Assembly: GCA_037176725.1 (NCBI GenBank)
Contig: JAZBRS010000029.1
Coordinates: 42,542,001 to 42,606,000 of the forward strand
Direction of reading: 5' to 3'
DNA: 64,000 nt
Source of the DNA: Posidonia oceanica
Lineage: Eukaryota; Streptophyta; Magnoliopsida; Alismatales; Posidoniaceae
The notes beneath the pieces were generated by a model. That model made no database searches and was not told the DNA's origin. It worked only from the letters and a program-made list of their open reading frames with translations. Within the stretch, counting starts at the first letter, position 1. Every line of letters starts with the position of its first letter. Below are positions 33,499 to 44,740 of this stretch, one piece after another. The position numbers and the translations under genes are program-made.

Positions 33499-36021
33499 GA
33501 TTGCCCCTCCTTGAAGATGGCTTCGGTACAAAGCTATCTACAAGGCGAGACAATAACCCCATGTGGCGCTACCTAGAGATTCTAAATGAAATCCAATGGC
33601 TATTGCCACCAAGCTTAGACAAGACACAATGAGGGTCGGCTAAGGAAACACGGCCAAGGGGATTGCCCAAGGGGAACAAATTAATGACATCCATGCAAGG
33701 GTTGCCTGTAGGGGTCAAACTAAAAGACTTACCATGAGGGTTGCTCGCGAGGGTCAAACTAAAAGACTTGCCGTGGGGGTTGCCTGCGGGGGTCAAACTA
33801 AAAGACTTGCCATGGGGATTGCTCGCGGGAGTCAAACTAAAAGCCTTACCATGGGGGTTACCCGCGGGGGTCAAACTTAAATGATGGATAGCTAATGTTT
33901 CCGACGACCACTCAATGCAAATGCGATACAATGCGAATGCAATACAATGCGCTATGCATGAATGCGTGTTGATGGGAATGCGAAGGAGGTGATCATGATA
34001 TGCAATGCATGACCTTAGATAGTGAGGTTCCTCCATCATTGCCGGCTTTAATTTGTATGCCGGGTTGGCCAGGAATTTTTCTCACTACCTATGGTGGACT
34101 GACACATGTGTGAATGCAATATGTCAGAATCGAGTGCCTTTTCATCAAGTGTAGCCTTCACTCTCCATAGGGACCGTTGTCTTATGATACACGGGTTGGT
34201 GAGTGAAACGTCCATGATGCTCCCAAGCAAAAGGGGATTGATCTCTTCCCTGCTAGCTGCGTTGGCTCTATTTGTCACAATCAGGTGTCCTTTCACTGAA
34301 TATTGCCTACCTTCTCGACAGAGACTGTCGTTTCGTGACCTGGAATCAATGAACGATGAGTTCACTAATACCGTTGGCTTTATTTGTCAGAATCAAGTGT
34401 CCTTTCATCGAATGTCGCCCACATTCTCGACGGGGACCGTCATCTTCTGACTCAGGAGTTAGTGAATGATGGGTCCACTAATACTGTTGGCTTGGCTTTG
34501 TTTATCCGGTTGTGCTTTGGGGTATCGGCTTTTGGATTGTTTGCTTTGCTAACCCGGTTGTGCTCTGAGGTTTTTTAAATGACCAGTAGAGGGGATTGCC
34601 CAAGGGGGTCGAAATGAAATTTAAATGACTTGCCGAGGGGATTGCCTAAGAGGGTCGGACTGAAATAAAACACAACTTGCCGAGGGGATTGCCTAAGGGG
34701 GTCGAACTGAAATAGAACATGACTTGCTGAGGGGATTGCCCAAGGGGGTCGAAATGAAATTAAAACACGACTTGCCGAGGGGATTGCCTAAGGGGGTCGA
34801 AGTAAAATTTAAATGACTTGCCGAGGGGAATGCCCAAGGGGGTCGAACTGAAATTTAAATGACTTGCCGAGGGGATTATTGCCCAAGGGGGTCGAACTGA
34901 AATAAAAGATGACATGCCGAGGGGATTGCCCAAGGGGGTCGAACTGAATTAAAACATGACTTGTCGAGGGGATTGCCCAAGGGGGTCGAACTGAAATTAA
35001 AACACAACGTGCTGAGGGGATTTCCCAAGGGGGTTGAACTAAAATTTAAATGACTTGCCGAGGGGATTGCCCAAGGGGGTCGAATTGAAATTTAATTGAC
35101 TTGCCGAGGGGATTGCCCAAGGGGGTCGAACTGAAATAAAACCTGACTTGCGAAGGGCACTGCCCAAGGGGGTCGAACTGAAATAAAACATGACTTACCA
35201 AGGGGATTGCCGAAGGGGCTTGAATTGAAATAAAACATGACTTGCCGAGGGGATTGCCCAAGGGGGTTGAACTGAAATTTAGATGACTTGCCAAGGGGAT
35301 TGTCAAAGAGGGTCGAATTGAAATAAAACATGACTTGCCGAGGGGATTGCCCAAGGGGGTCAAACTAAAATTTAAATGACTTGCCGAGGGGATTGCCCAA
35401 GAAGGTCGAATTGAAATAAAACATGACTTGCCGAGGGGATTGCCCTAGGGGGTCGAGCTGAAAAAAAGCATGACTTGTCGAGGGGATTGCACAAGGGGGT
35501 CGAGCTGAAATAAAACATGACTTGCCAAGGGGATTGCCGAAGGGGGTCGAACTGAAATTTAACATGACTTGGCAAGGGGATTGCCCAAGAGGGTCGAACT
35601 GAAATTTAAATGACTTGCCGAGGGGGTTGCCCAAGGGGGTCAAACTGAAATAAAACATGACTTGCTAAGGGGATTGCCCAAGAGGGTCGAACTGAAATTT
35701 AAATGCCTTGCCGAGGGGGTTGCCCAAGGGGGTCGAACTGAAAAAAAACATGACTTGCCGAGGGGATTGCCCAAGGGGGTCGAGCTTAAATAAAACATGA
35801 CTTCCTGAGGGGATTGCCCAAGGGGGTCGAACTGAAATTTAACATGACTTGCCGAGGGGATTGCCTAAGGGGGTTGAACTGAAATTTAAGTGACTTGCTG
35901 AAGGGATTGCCCAAGGGGGTCGAACTGAAATAAAACATGACTTGCCCTGGGGATTACCCAAGGGGGTCGAACTGGAATTTAAATGACTTGCCGAGGGGAT
36001 TGCCCACCGTGATCGCCAGAC
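33499..36021 (-). mobile_element. Internal region 2 of the small non-coding LTR element
   Basis: Same order as internal region 1 and about 380 bp longer, mostly from a longer G-rich array. The PPT-like tract is at 33499-33512 and the PBS-like TGGCGATCACGGTGGG at 36003-36018. No coding domain recognised. Confidence 0.8.
34575..36010 (+). repeat. About 46-bp G-rich tandem array, second block
   Basis: Same unit as 31108-32165, about 1.4 kb long. The MGNPLGKS-type minus-strand ORFs are read from this repeat and are not genes. Confidence 0.92.
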
Positions 36022-37334
36022 TGTGGATATGGGGTTTCGGTTAGGAGGAGAAGAGGCTTGCTTCTTTGTTTCTATTTGCTCCTTCTTGGGGTCCCCTTTT
36101 GTTGTATCTGACTTCTCCACTCCACGTGTGTTGAAGTCAGTGTGATCGCCACTCTCGGTTTGCTTTCGTTGGCCCTCGAGACGCCTTAGGGAGATGTGTT
36201 ATGGTTGTGGGTTCAGCTACCTCGGGACAACGCCTGCGTTGCCCATGGTTGCTCGGGCTTGGTGAATCTCTTCTCCCATTTTTTTCCTCCTTGTATGGCA
36301 AATGTTAACAAAATAAACAGAAATGACGCAAATATGGATCAATATGGTGTAGTAACTTATTCAGAATAAATAAAACGAGACATAAAGAGACACAACGAAA
36401 TACTTACCTAGGGGTTTGATCCCTCTGGTTGCAACTAATGGAAATGTATGCCTAGCTACAATAATATATGAAATGAATATGCTTGATTATACTACGGAAT
36501 TAAACATATGATATGAAAAGAGAAAAATTAAAGAGAGTCTCCTTTTTATCTATGCACGGAGTGCAAGATATGTCGACATGATGCTACTGACGACAAAGGG
36601 AGACTCAAGCTCTTTCAAGGACTCTATCCACTTTCTCAAAGTTCTCTCAAAACGTGGTTTCTCTCTCTAGGGATCTCTCCACTATTTCAATTCTCAGAAA
36701 TCTCACCTCTCTCCAAAAATCCGTCCACGACCCTATGGGGGTACCCCTACTTTCATAGAAGTACGGGGAAAAAAAAGGATTTGAATGAATAGACCAGCAA
36801 ACTTTCCAATTCAGGGGTGTTATATGCTGGAAAACCAGCGGATAACGTTATATGCTAGGAGTCCTGCAGATAACAGCCTCTGAAGCACAACTGCCAGGAT
36901 CAATGAATATCCCCTAATTAAAACTCGATTAAATGTCATTAAGCTAGTGTTAATTGCATTGACTGGTCAACAAAGTCCAAAGAAGGTTGAATCACGGATT
37001 TTGTATTTGGCCAAATAAAGAAAGTTTGGGGTTGACTGGGTTCCCACGTTAGATGCTGGAAAACCTATGGCCAATGTTAGCCGCGGGAAAACCAGCGGCC
37101 AACGTTATAAGTTGGGAATCCAGCTTACAACACCCTCAGTCAGTCCATCTTCCAAATTTAGTCAAGAAATGAAGAACATTCAAGTTGTTGACACTTGAGG
37201 CTTAAATAGTGATAAGGTTTTGAACTGGAGAAAAGGTGTTTGGCTCAAGTAAGATGCCATGGATTGAGCGAAGAGCTTCTTGGGGCGACCCAATGCAATA
37301 GACTAGAAGGGAGTGCCAAAATGGAGTATCTACA
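36022..37334 (-). mobile_element. Small-element LTR C (1313 bp)
   Basis: Colinear with LTR B, TG...CA on the minus strand. Unlike LTRs A and B, the sequence after TATCTACA (37335 on) jumps directly into the G-rich array, with no purine tract. That junction is most easily explained by deletion or unequal recombination. Confidence 0.82.
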
Positions 37335-38760
37335 GATTACCCAAGGGGGTCGAACTGAAATAAAATATGACTTGCCGAGGGGATTGCCCAAGGGGGTCGA
37401 AATGAAATAAAACATGACTTGCCATGGGGATTGCCCAAGGGGGTCGAACTGAAATTTAGACGACTTGCCGAGGGAATTGCCCAAGGGGGGTTGAACTGAA
37501 ATAAAACATGACTTGCCATGGGAATTGCCCAAGGGGGTCGAACTGAAATTTAAATGACCTGCCGAGGGGATTGCCCAAGGGGGTCGTACTAAAATAAAAC
37601 ATGACTTGCCAAGGGGATTGCCTGAGGGGATTGCCCAAGGGGGTCGACTTGAAAAAAGTCATGACTTGCCAAGGGAATTGCCCAAGGGGGTCGAGCTGAA
37701 ATAAAACATGACTTGCCGAAGGGATTGCCCATGGGGGTCGAACTGAAATTTAACATGACTTGCCGAGGAGTTGCCCAAGGGGCTCAAACTGAAATAAAAC
37801 ATGACTTACTGAGGGGATTGCCCATGGGGGTCGAACTAAAATTTAAATGACTTGTCGAGGGGGTTGCCCATGGGGGTCGAATTGAAATAAAACATGACTT
37901 GTCGAGGGAATTGCTCAAGGGGGTCGAACTGAAATTTAAATGACTTGCCGAGGGGGTTGCCTAAGGGGGTCATATTGAAATTTAAATGACTTGCCGAGGC
38001 GGTTGCCCATGGGGGTCGAACTGAAAGTATAACATGACTTGTCGAGGGGATTGCCCAAGGGGATCGAACTAAAATTTAAATGACTTGCTGAGGGGATTGC
38101 CGAAGGGGGTCGAACTGAAATAAAACATGACTTGCCGAGGGGATTGCCCAAGGGGGTCGAACTGAAATTTAAATGACTTGCCGAGGGGGTTGCCCAAGGG
38201 GGTCGAACTGAAATAAAACATGACTTACCGAGGGGATTGCCCAAGGGGGTCGAACTGAAATTTAAATGACTTACCGAGGGGGTTGCCCAAGGGGGTCGAA
38301 CTTAAATTTAAATGACTTGCAGAGGGGTTTGCCCAAGGGGGTCGAACTGAAATAAAACATGACTTGCTGAGGGGATTGCTCGAACGGGTCGAATTGAAAT
38401 AAAACATGACTTGCCGAGGGGATTGCCCATGGGGGTCGAATTGAAATTAAAACCTGACTTGCTGATGGGATTGCCCATGGGGGTTGAACTGAAATTTGAA
38501 TGACTTGCCGAGGGGATTGCCCAAGGGGGTTGAACTGAAATAAAACATGACTTACCGAGGGGATTGCCCAAGGGGGTCGAACCTGACTTGCCAAGGGGAT
38601 TGCCCAAGGGAGTCGAACTGAAATTTAAATGACTTGCTGAGGGGGTTGCCCAAGGGTGTCAAACTGAAATAAAACATGACTTGCCAAGCGGATTGCCTGT
38701 GGGGGTCGAACTGAAATAAAACACCGAGGGGGTTGCCCAAGGTAAAGCTGAGATAAAACA
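37335..38760 (+). repeat. About 46-bp G-rich tandem array, third block
   Basis: Continues directly from LTR C. Units near the end (38700-38760) decay into shorter AACACCGAGGGGGTTGCCCA forms. Confidence 0.9.
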
Positions 38761-39145
38761 CTGAGGGGGTTGCCCATGGTAAATGGAAGGATACTTCTTT
38801 GGCTTTGTTTACCTGGCTATGCTCCGAGATTCTTTGATTTGCTCTTAGTTCTGCTTTGGTTCGTTGGATGTTGGATTTGTGGCGTTCAACGTTGGATGGA
38901 CTAAAAGCCACGGCTAACGTTGGATGGCAAGACTGCTGCGTATAACATTACGAGATAGACTGCCTTTCTTTCCTGTTCTGGTACCACTGTTTTGGCTCTA
39001 AATCTCCAATTTTCTTCGTGTTTCCTTTCTGATAAAGGTATCACGGCCTATATTAAACCCCTTTTTGGCTTGGATCTGTAAAACAAACATTGATCTTTCT
39101 CTCTTTATTGATTTTTGCCATTTGCAAGGAGTTGCGCTTCCTCTC
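38761..39145 (+). other. Spacer before PMD remnant A
   Basis: Contains CTTTGTTTACCTGGCTATGC (also near 31030 and 34500 in the small elements) and GCGTTCAACGTTGGATGG-type sequences related to the palindrome of LTR 4. A promoter for remnant A would lie here; none is evident. Confidence 0.5.
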
Positions 39146-40495
39146 ATGGATTTGAACGATATCCCACGTCATGCTTTTCAAGTGGCTGTCTTTTCTTCTC
39201 CTTCTGATATGGTACAACTTCGGCTGGAGGCTATACCTAATCACCTGGCGAACCTTTTGGTGAATGAGAAGGTATTTTCCGCTTTTGTTATTACTTCATG
39301 CTCTTATTCTTGTATCCTTTTATTTCTGCTGATTTTTCTACTCCATAGCCCTTGGCTTCTGCAAATAACAACCGCGATTTGAAAGCCTACCAGTTGGACT
39401 GGGTTCAACACTTCCATTCTTGGGCGTTGAAGAAGTATCGGGAGTGCTTGGAGGAGGCTGGCCTTTGTCATGCTCTCCGTCAATTACGACAGCTTGTTGA
39501 TTGGAACGTGCTTTTGGCCTCTACGGGCTGTGGAATCCCACACATTTTTCACCTCCTCAGGGGAGCTGACTATTCTTTTGGAGGAGGTGAGCATCCTTTT
39601 AGGCACTCGACTGGCCGACCCGTCCATTTATTACAGAGACACCTATCTTCTGCCAATTGGGGTGGTAGGCTCTTTCTCTCTCTTAAAGCGCATTTTCGGC
39701 CCTGTTGTTGTGCTGGAGGACCTGGTGCTAGACGGCTGTATCAACCTCGCCCCTTTGTGGAAGTTTTTCTGGAAGCAGCGCGATAGCATCCGTTACGAGG
39801 CTTCTTGCTTGGAGTGCATTTTCATTCTGATGGGGGGGGTGGTACTCTTCCCAAATGAAGCTCTAACCATCAACGCCTATCATGCTGAGCTCATGTGCAT
39901 CTATGTTCGTAACCCAGAGAAATGCCTAAGTCAACCTGTGTTGGCTTTTACTATCCGAGGCTTATCCAGTGCCTGTCTCGGGGGACCATTCTTCAGCTCA
40001 CCTTTCCTGGTTCTGTGCTGGTGAGAGGAGCATTTTCTGCTGTCTGCTCTTGATGCCAACCTTCCCCTGGAGGAGTACATTCACTGACTATGTGCCTGTG
40101 AAGTCAAGCCCCAGATGGACTCCTTCAGTCCTCCTTTGTCTTTCAAGACAGTATCTGACCTAGAGTACTTCTTGACGCTGATTGGGGCGACAAAGTTTGT
40201 GAGGTACAATCCCCAGTGATGCTTCTCGATGCTGGGCACTCCCCGAGCCATACCTCCCTTGCCTCGTTTCTCTGACATGATTCTCCCATGCTTGAGAGAC
40301 ACCCCTGGGGACATCATTCAGGTTTTCTATCAGGCCGGCACTTGGGACGGGAAGGGACGGAACCAGGTCCTCTCTTTGTGGGAAAGTTTGAATGCGGACC
40401 GCGAAGCCATCTCCCTTGCCACTCATGACGCTTGGTATGAGGGCGTGAAGCCCAAATTATTTATTGAGTTTCCTACGAAGAAGCGAAAGTTGTAA
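39146..40495 (+). pseudogene. Plant mobile domain gene remnant A
   Basis: Exon 1 starts at ATG 39146 (MDLNDIP...) and ends at 39271. A 77-bp GT-AG intron (39272-39348) keeps the frame, and exon 2 begins at 39349. Around 39500-39600 is the PMD signature, SHTFFTSSGELTILLEEV, which resembles the HTF-GE-LEDV core of the family. The frame shifts by one base near 39480-39490. The rest runs in one frame to the TAA at 40493-40495, ending in a basic tail (KKRKL), but is broken by TGA at 40022, 40085 and 40217. The segment before and after the last TGA aligns with remnant C (LIGATKFVRYN against LIGPTHFVVYN), where C has Arg at the stop position. AATAAA follows at about 40518. PMD proteins such as MAIL1/MAIN act in plant silencing and genome stability, but many copies are transposon-borne. 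The function of this copy is not inferable. Confidence 0.78.
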
Positions 40496-41031
40496 TCAGT
40501 GTTTTAGCTTTAATCATCAATAAAGTTGTTTTTTATTTTCCTTTGCCTACTTCCCCTTCTTCTGGCATATCTTCACAGTTTTTATTAAAGAGAACTTAAG
40601 TTCAGAAAACTCCCTGTATTAGAGGTGTTGGACGCGTGAACTACTACGTCCAGTGTTATCCGCGAGGGTTCCTACGTATAACGCTTTCCCTTCTTTGGAG
40701 CATTGGCCGCGTCAATTTATGCGGACAACGTTTCAATGCCTTCGACGCGTTGGACGGCTCATCTCACGCGTATAACATTGAATGATATAAGACCTTCGTC
40801 CTACGCAACGGACGGCCACCTTTCCTTCTCTTCTCCTCTTCTTCGGCAACTGTGAGCTCCCCCAGCGACGTCTTCCTGATTCTGGCGAAGTCCTTCCTTC
40901 CGTTCCAAATAGAGAAGTGGATTTCTCATTTTTACTGTCGAGTGGCAAAACACGCCCGGACGGGACTCGGGCCTTTGACTCCCGGCTAGCCCACGTCAGA
41001 GGTTCCGGTGGCCGTCCTAACTGTAGAGGAG
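40496..41031 (+). other. Intergenic region between PMD remnants A and B
   Basis: Has a polyadenylation-like AATAAA, then 40620-40790 with repeated ACGCGT, GTTGGACGCG and CGTATAACG pieces akin to those around the other PMD copies. From about 40900 it may already be exon or 5' UTR of remnant B. Confidence 0.5.
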
Positions 41032-44000
41032 ATGGCGGCAATGGCTGTAGAGGTTGCTACTGGGGCTGCGGTGGGCGAAGCTGCAGTCGTGGAGGTCGGC
41101 ACTATGGTTGCGGAAGTGGTGGCCGTTGCTGCGGAAGCTGGGACGGCGTCTAGGGAGGCCGTGGAGGTGGGCCTGGCTATTGTGGAGGCGATGGCCACGA
41201 TGACTGATGCGGTGGTGATTGACGGGGATGCCGCGGAAATCGAGGTGGCGACCGGGGTAGTGGGTGACGATGCCACGGAGGTCGAGGCAGGGGCCATAGG
41301 CGCCATGGCCGTACCGACAGAGGCAAGGGCTGCCAGCGATGGTGTTGCAAAGATCGGGGCAGTTCCAAGTGCATGTTCCTGTGATTCCACCAGTTCTGAG
41401 GAGGACTCGGAGGAGACAGTTTCCGAGGAGGAGGTGCCCGAGGCGGCGCCTGTCGATCATTTACTCGCCCAATTTGGTGAGGACGATGGGTGGTACCGCA
41501 ATATTCTAGACTTCGTCCGGCAAGAGGAGGAGGGTGGTGCCATGGATCCTCTGGACTTTTGGTGGGCCTAGATTCCTTGTGACGAGGCTCAAACATTGGG
41601 ACCACGTAGGGACGTGTCTCGGTTGGAGTATGCCACTGCTACTTTGGCTTTAAATGGACAGGTAACCTTCCTTTTAATCTTTTCCTCATTTAGTTTAATT
41701 ATTCAGGTGCTTGACAATTCTTTTCTTTTCTCTTTGCAGAGTCAGGCCCCGGCGGTGATTCGGTGCTACTAGGGGCGGATCCGCCGGTCCTACGACATGC
41801 TGGCTCCCTTTCTGCAGGAGCGCCTAGGAGAGATGGGATTTGGACACTTCCTGTCCATTCCCCACTTTCCCCTTCGTCCCATGTTTCTGGAGGCAGTGGC
41901 GGAGCGGTACAAATTTCGGACCAGCTCCATAGTCACGAGGGTGGGCGAGTTCATCCTTTCACTGGAGGACATGGCTCGGTTGACTGGCCTATGGGTGACA
42001 GGCCGCCTGGTGACTAGACGGGTTCGCTCAGATTACACCGGCATGGTGAGGGAGCTAGTAGGCAGGTAGGTGACTATGCAGGGGCACCAGCTTGTATTTA
42101 TTTCTTGCGTGATCCTCCAGGTCGAGGAGTTGACAGCGACGGTGGCTGGGCCAGGCACAGAGGCTGACCAACAGCTCAGGGCTTTCCTGTTGGTGTTGTT
42201 TGGGGAGGTCCTCTTCTCCCATGCTTCTTCCAAGCTGTCTGTCGTCTTCCTGCCTCTTCTGGCGGATTTGGATTGGGTGGGGGAGTATGCTTGGGGTGCA
42301 GCAAGCCTGGCGCACCTATACTCCACGCTCTTCCGCTTTATGGATGGCAGTTCTCACCAGCTAGGCAGGAATCTGCCATTTCTTCTAGTAAAAATGCATG
42401 CTTAAATTTGTAACTTTCAGAAATATTGCTGAATATTATGTGTTACTAAAAGTTTCCTTGTTTTCTATGCAGATGTGGGCATGGGACCACTTCATTTTCT
42501 TGCATCTTGCCCCTCCTCTAGTTCCTCCAGCTGGTGTTCCCTTCCCTCGAGGATTATCCTGGGTTGATGCTGAGCAAGCTCTCGAGCCTGCGGATGACAA
42601 CCGCTACGCCGGTCGTCTGCTTTTCGAGCTTCTGGTCCCGACACAGGTAATTCACCTTCTTCTGACTTTTCAGCTTCTGTTTTTTCATTTATGCTGCTTG
42701 CTGACATGTATTGCTCCCTTCAGGTAATCTGGCATCCATATGTTGAGGGAGAGCATGCAGACATTCCTGAGATTGCCCGTGACCAGGCAATTATTGACCA
42801 AGACGTGTGGATCCATTGCTGGAACCACTGCCATTTCCAGCAGATCGGCAGGGCGCTACGACAGTTGGGGCACCGGCAGATTTAGCCTCTACCTCCCCCC
42901 TCACAGAGTTTGGCGAGAGACACACAGTGGGGGTAGCCGTGCTCACCATTAGATGGACGTCTACGATCCCTAGCTCCTGGACTGGGCTTGACGTGGTTCT
43001 CCCTCCCCGACAGACGTGACAGAGGAGGACGAGGTGGCATGGGCCGCGTGGATGGATACAAACTTCTCTTCTTTGATGGTTTTCCACCAGTCTCACTTCC
43101 TTAGGCGCGGGAACCTTCCTTTGGGGGACACAGATCCCGGGGAGACCGTGATGTCTCGAGCGGCCCTACTGGGGGAGGCTCAGTCTTACCGAGCCTAGTT
43201 GGAGATAGCGGTGAGCTTTCGAATTTCATTTTGTAAATTGCTGATTCACATTTGATAACTTGCTAACTTGCTTTCCTTCTTTCGCAGCTGAAGGCGGCAG
43301 ATGAGCGGGCTCAGTGGGAGCGTAGTCTGACTCAGCAGCTCTCTGCTCTGACCAGAGATATCGAGCACCTGCGTGCTTCTGCCTCTCAAGTATCTTTATA
43401 TTTCTTGTAGCTTATGTAGTCTGATTATGAATTGTAGCTGACTGTATTTCCTTTCTTTGCAGCCCTCAACTAGCACCGCCCCTCCTCCGGACCATTCAGA
43501 GGAGATCTCTCGTCTCCAGGATAAGGTATAAATGTCTTTATTTTTCCTTTCTGCCTTTTAGCTAAATTCTCCCTGGTTCTGATATTACCGCTTGTAGGTT
43601 GTTTATCTGGAGAGTGAACTAACAGAGTAGGCTGGTGACTTCATTGCTGCTAGCTTTGTTGGGAGGTTGGAGGAGCTGGAGCGGACCGTTGCTTCTCAGG
43701 CTGCTCGGATCCGGGAGTTGGAATAGCAAGAGGGGACTTCTGCTTCTCAGGCCGCTTGGATCAGGGAGCTGGAGCAGCAGGTTGTCGACAGGGACGCTGA
43801 GATTGCCCAGACTCAGGCGGTATAATTTGATTCAGTGCTCTTTTATTTTTATGTCCTTGCTTGAGATTGACCACTCTTTCCTTTCTCAGACTTGGCAAGG
43901 CACAATGGTGTTCGCCTCTCAGCTTCAAGCAGAGCTAGAGCACTACCAGATGTATGCCTGCGAGTCTAGTGCTAGGCTGGGGGAGACCGTTCCTCCTGCA

Positions 44001-44147
44001 CCGACCCACCAGTCGGGTAGCCACCTCTCTCGATCTGTTTCAAAGGCTCCGTCGGGCCTTTCCGTTCGTCAGTTGCCTCAGCCTCCTACTGCTCCTTCTC
44101 CAGCTCCTCCTTCAGCTCCCGAGGGTGAGGGAGAGAGTGGTTCTTAG
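41032..44147 (+). pseudogene. Plant mobile domain gene remnant B, multi-exon, with TAG stops
   Basis: The first exon (ATG 41032) encodes an Ala/Val/Glu-rich then acidic stretch. After an intron ending at 41739, the exon at about 41740-42066 carries FLQERLGEMGF and VGEFILSLEDMARLTGLWVTG, a PMD core. Further exons with plausible GT-AG borders follow: about 42121-42387 (FGEVLFSH); about 42474-42645 (MWAWDHF); and about 42724-42884 (VIWHPY, VWIHCWNHCHFQQIGRALRQLG), the usual PMD C-terminal order. Then come a section ending near 43210 and several short coiled-coil exons (about 43288-43820: RAQWERSLTQQLSALTRDIE, RELEQQVVDRDAEI). The last exon ends at TAG 44147. In-frame TAG codons interrupt it at 41569, 41770, 43196, 43628 and 43724. 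The last lies in RELE(stop)QEG, whose neighbouring repeat is RELEQQVV, so CAG (Gln) is the likely ancestral codon. Exon borders are by eye and some are uncertain. Confidence 0.72.
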
Positions 44148-44740
44148 TTCTTGTACTTCAAGGGTATGCCCCAGTGATCATGTAGTACAGTTATATTTTG
44201 AAATGATATAGATTTCTACGCACTCAGCAAAACTTGTCAAATGTCTCTTTAAAATACCTTTCTCGGAGTTAAAATGAGCTTAAGTGACCAATATAGCAAA
44301 ATAATGGCCCTTAATTCAAATTAACTTGAAACCAGCATATTCCTGTGAAATAAGATGTAAATGACATAGTTGTAAAGAAAGATTTCACCTAGAAGCTTTA
44401 AAATCAAGTTTTGAAGTTGTCGATGCCTTAGCGAGCCATTAACTTGATGAAATGATCAACCAATGATTCTGAATGGCCCGGATGTCTAAGAAATATGAAA
44501 CCACTGCTCACACGTGTATTTCAACTTAAATGAACCTCTGGGACTGATAAAAAAGCTGTATGCCACTTAATCATGGATTAGAGGGAGCTTCAGCCAAGTT
44601 CAGTGACCTAAGTCACGGACAACGTTATCCGTTGGATATTCTACGTCCAGCGATCGAAGCTAATTTGAACGTTATGCATTTGACATGGCGCGGCTACCGT
44701 CGGACGCGCTGTATCTCGCGTACAACGAAGCAAGCCCAGA
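44148..44740 (+). other. Intergenic region between PMD remnants B and C
   Basis: AT-rich with no ORF support. Near 44610-44660 are GGACAACGTTATCCGTTGGA and ACGTCCAGCG pieces of the palindrome family. Confidence 0.5.

Noticed and set aside
31107..38607. Minus-strand ORFs with repeated GNPLGKS-like sequence
   Set aside because: Read from the ~46-bp G-rich array; frames change from unit to unit and none has flanking unique coding sequence.
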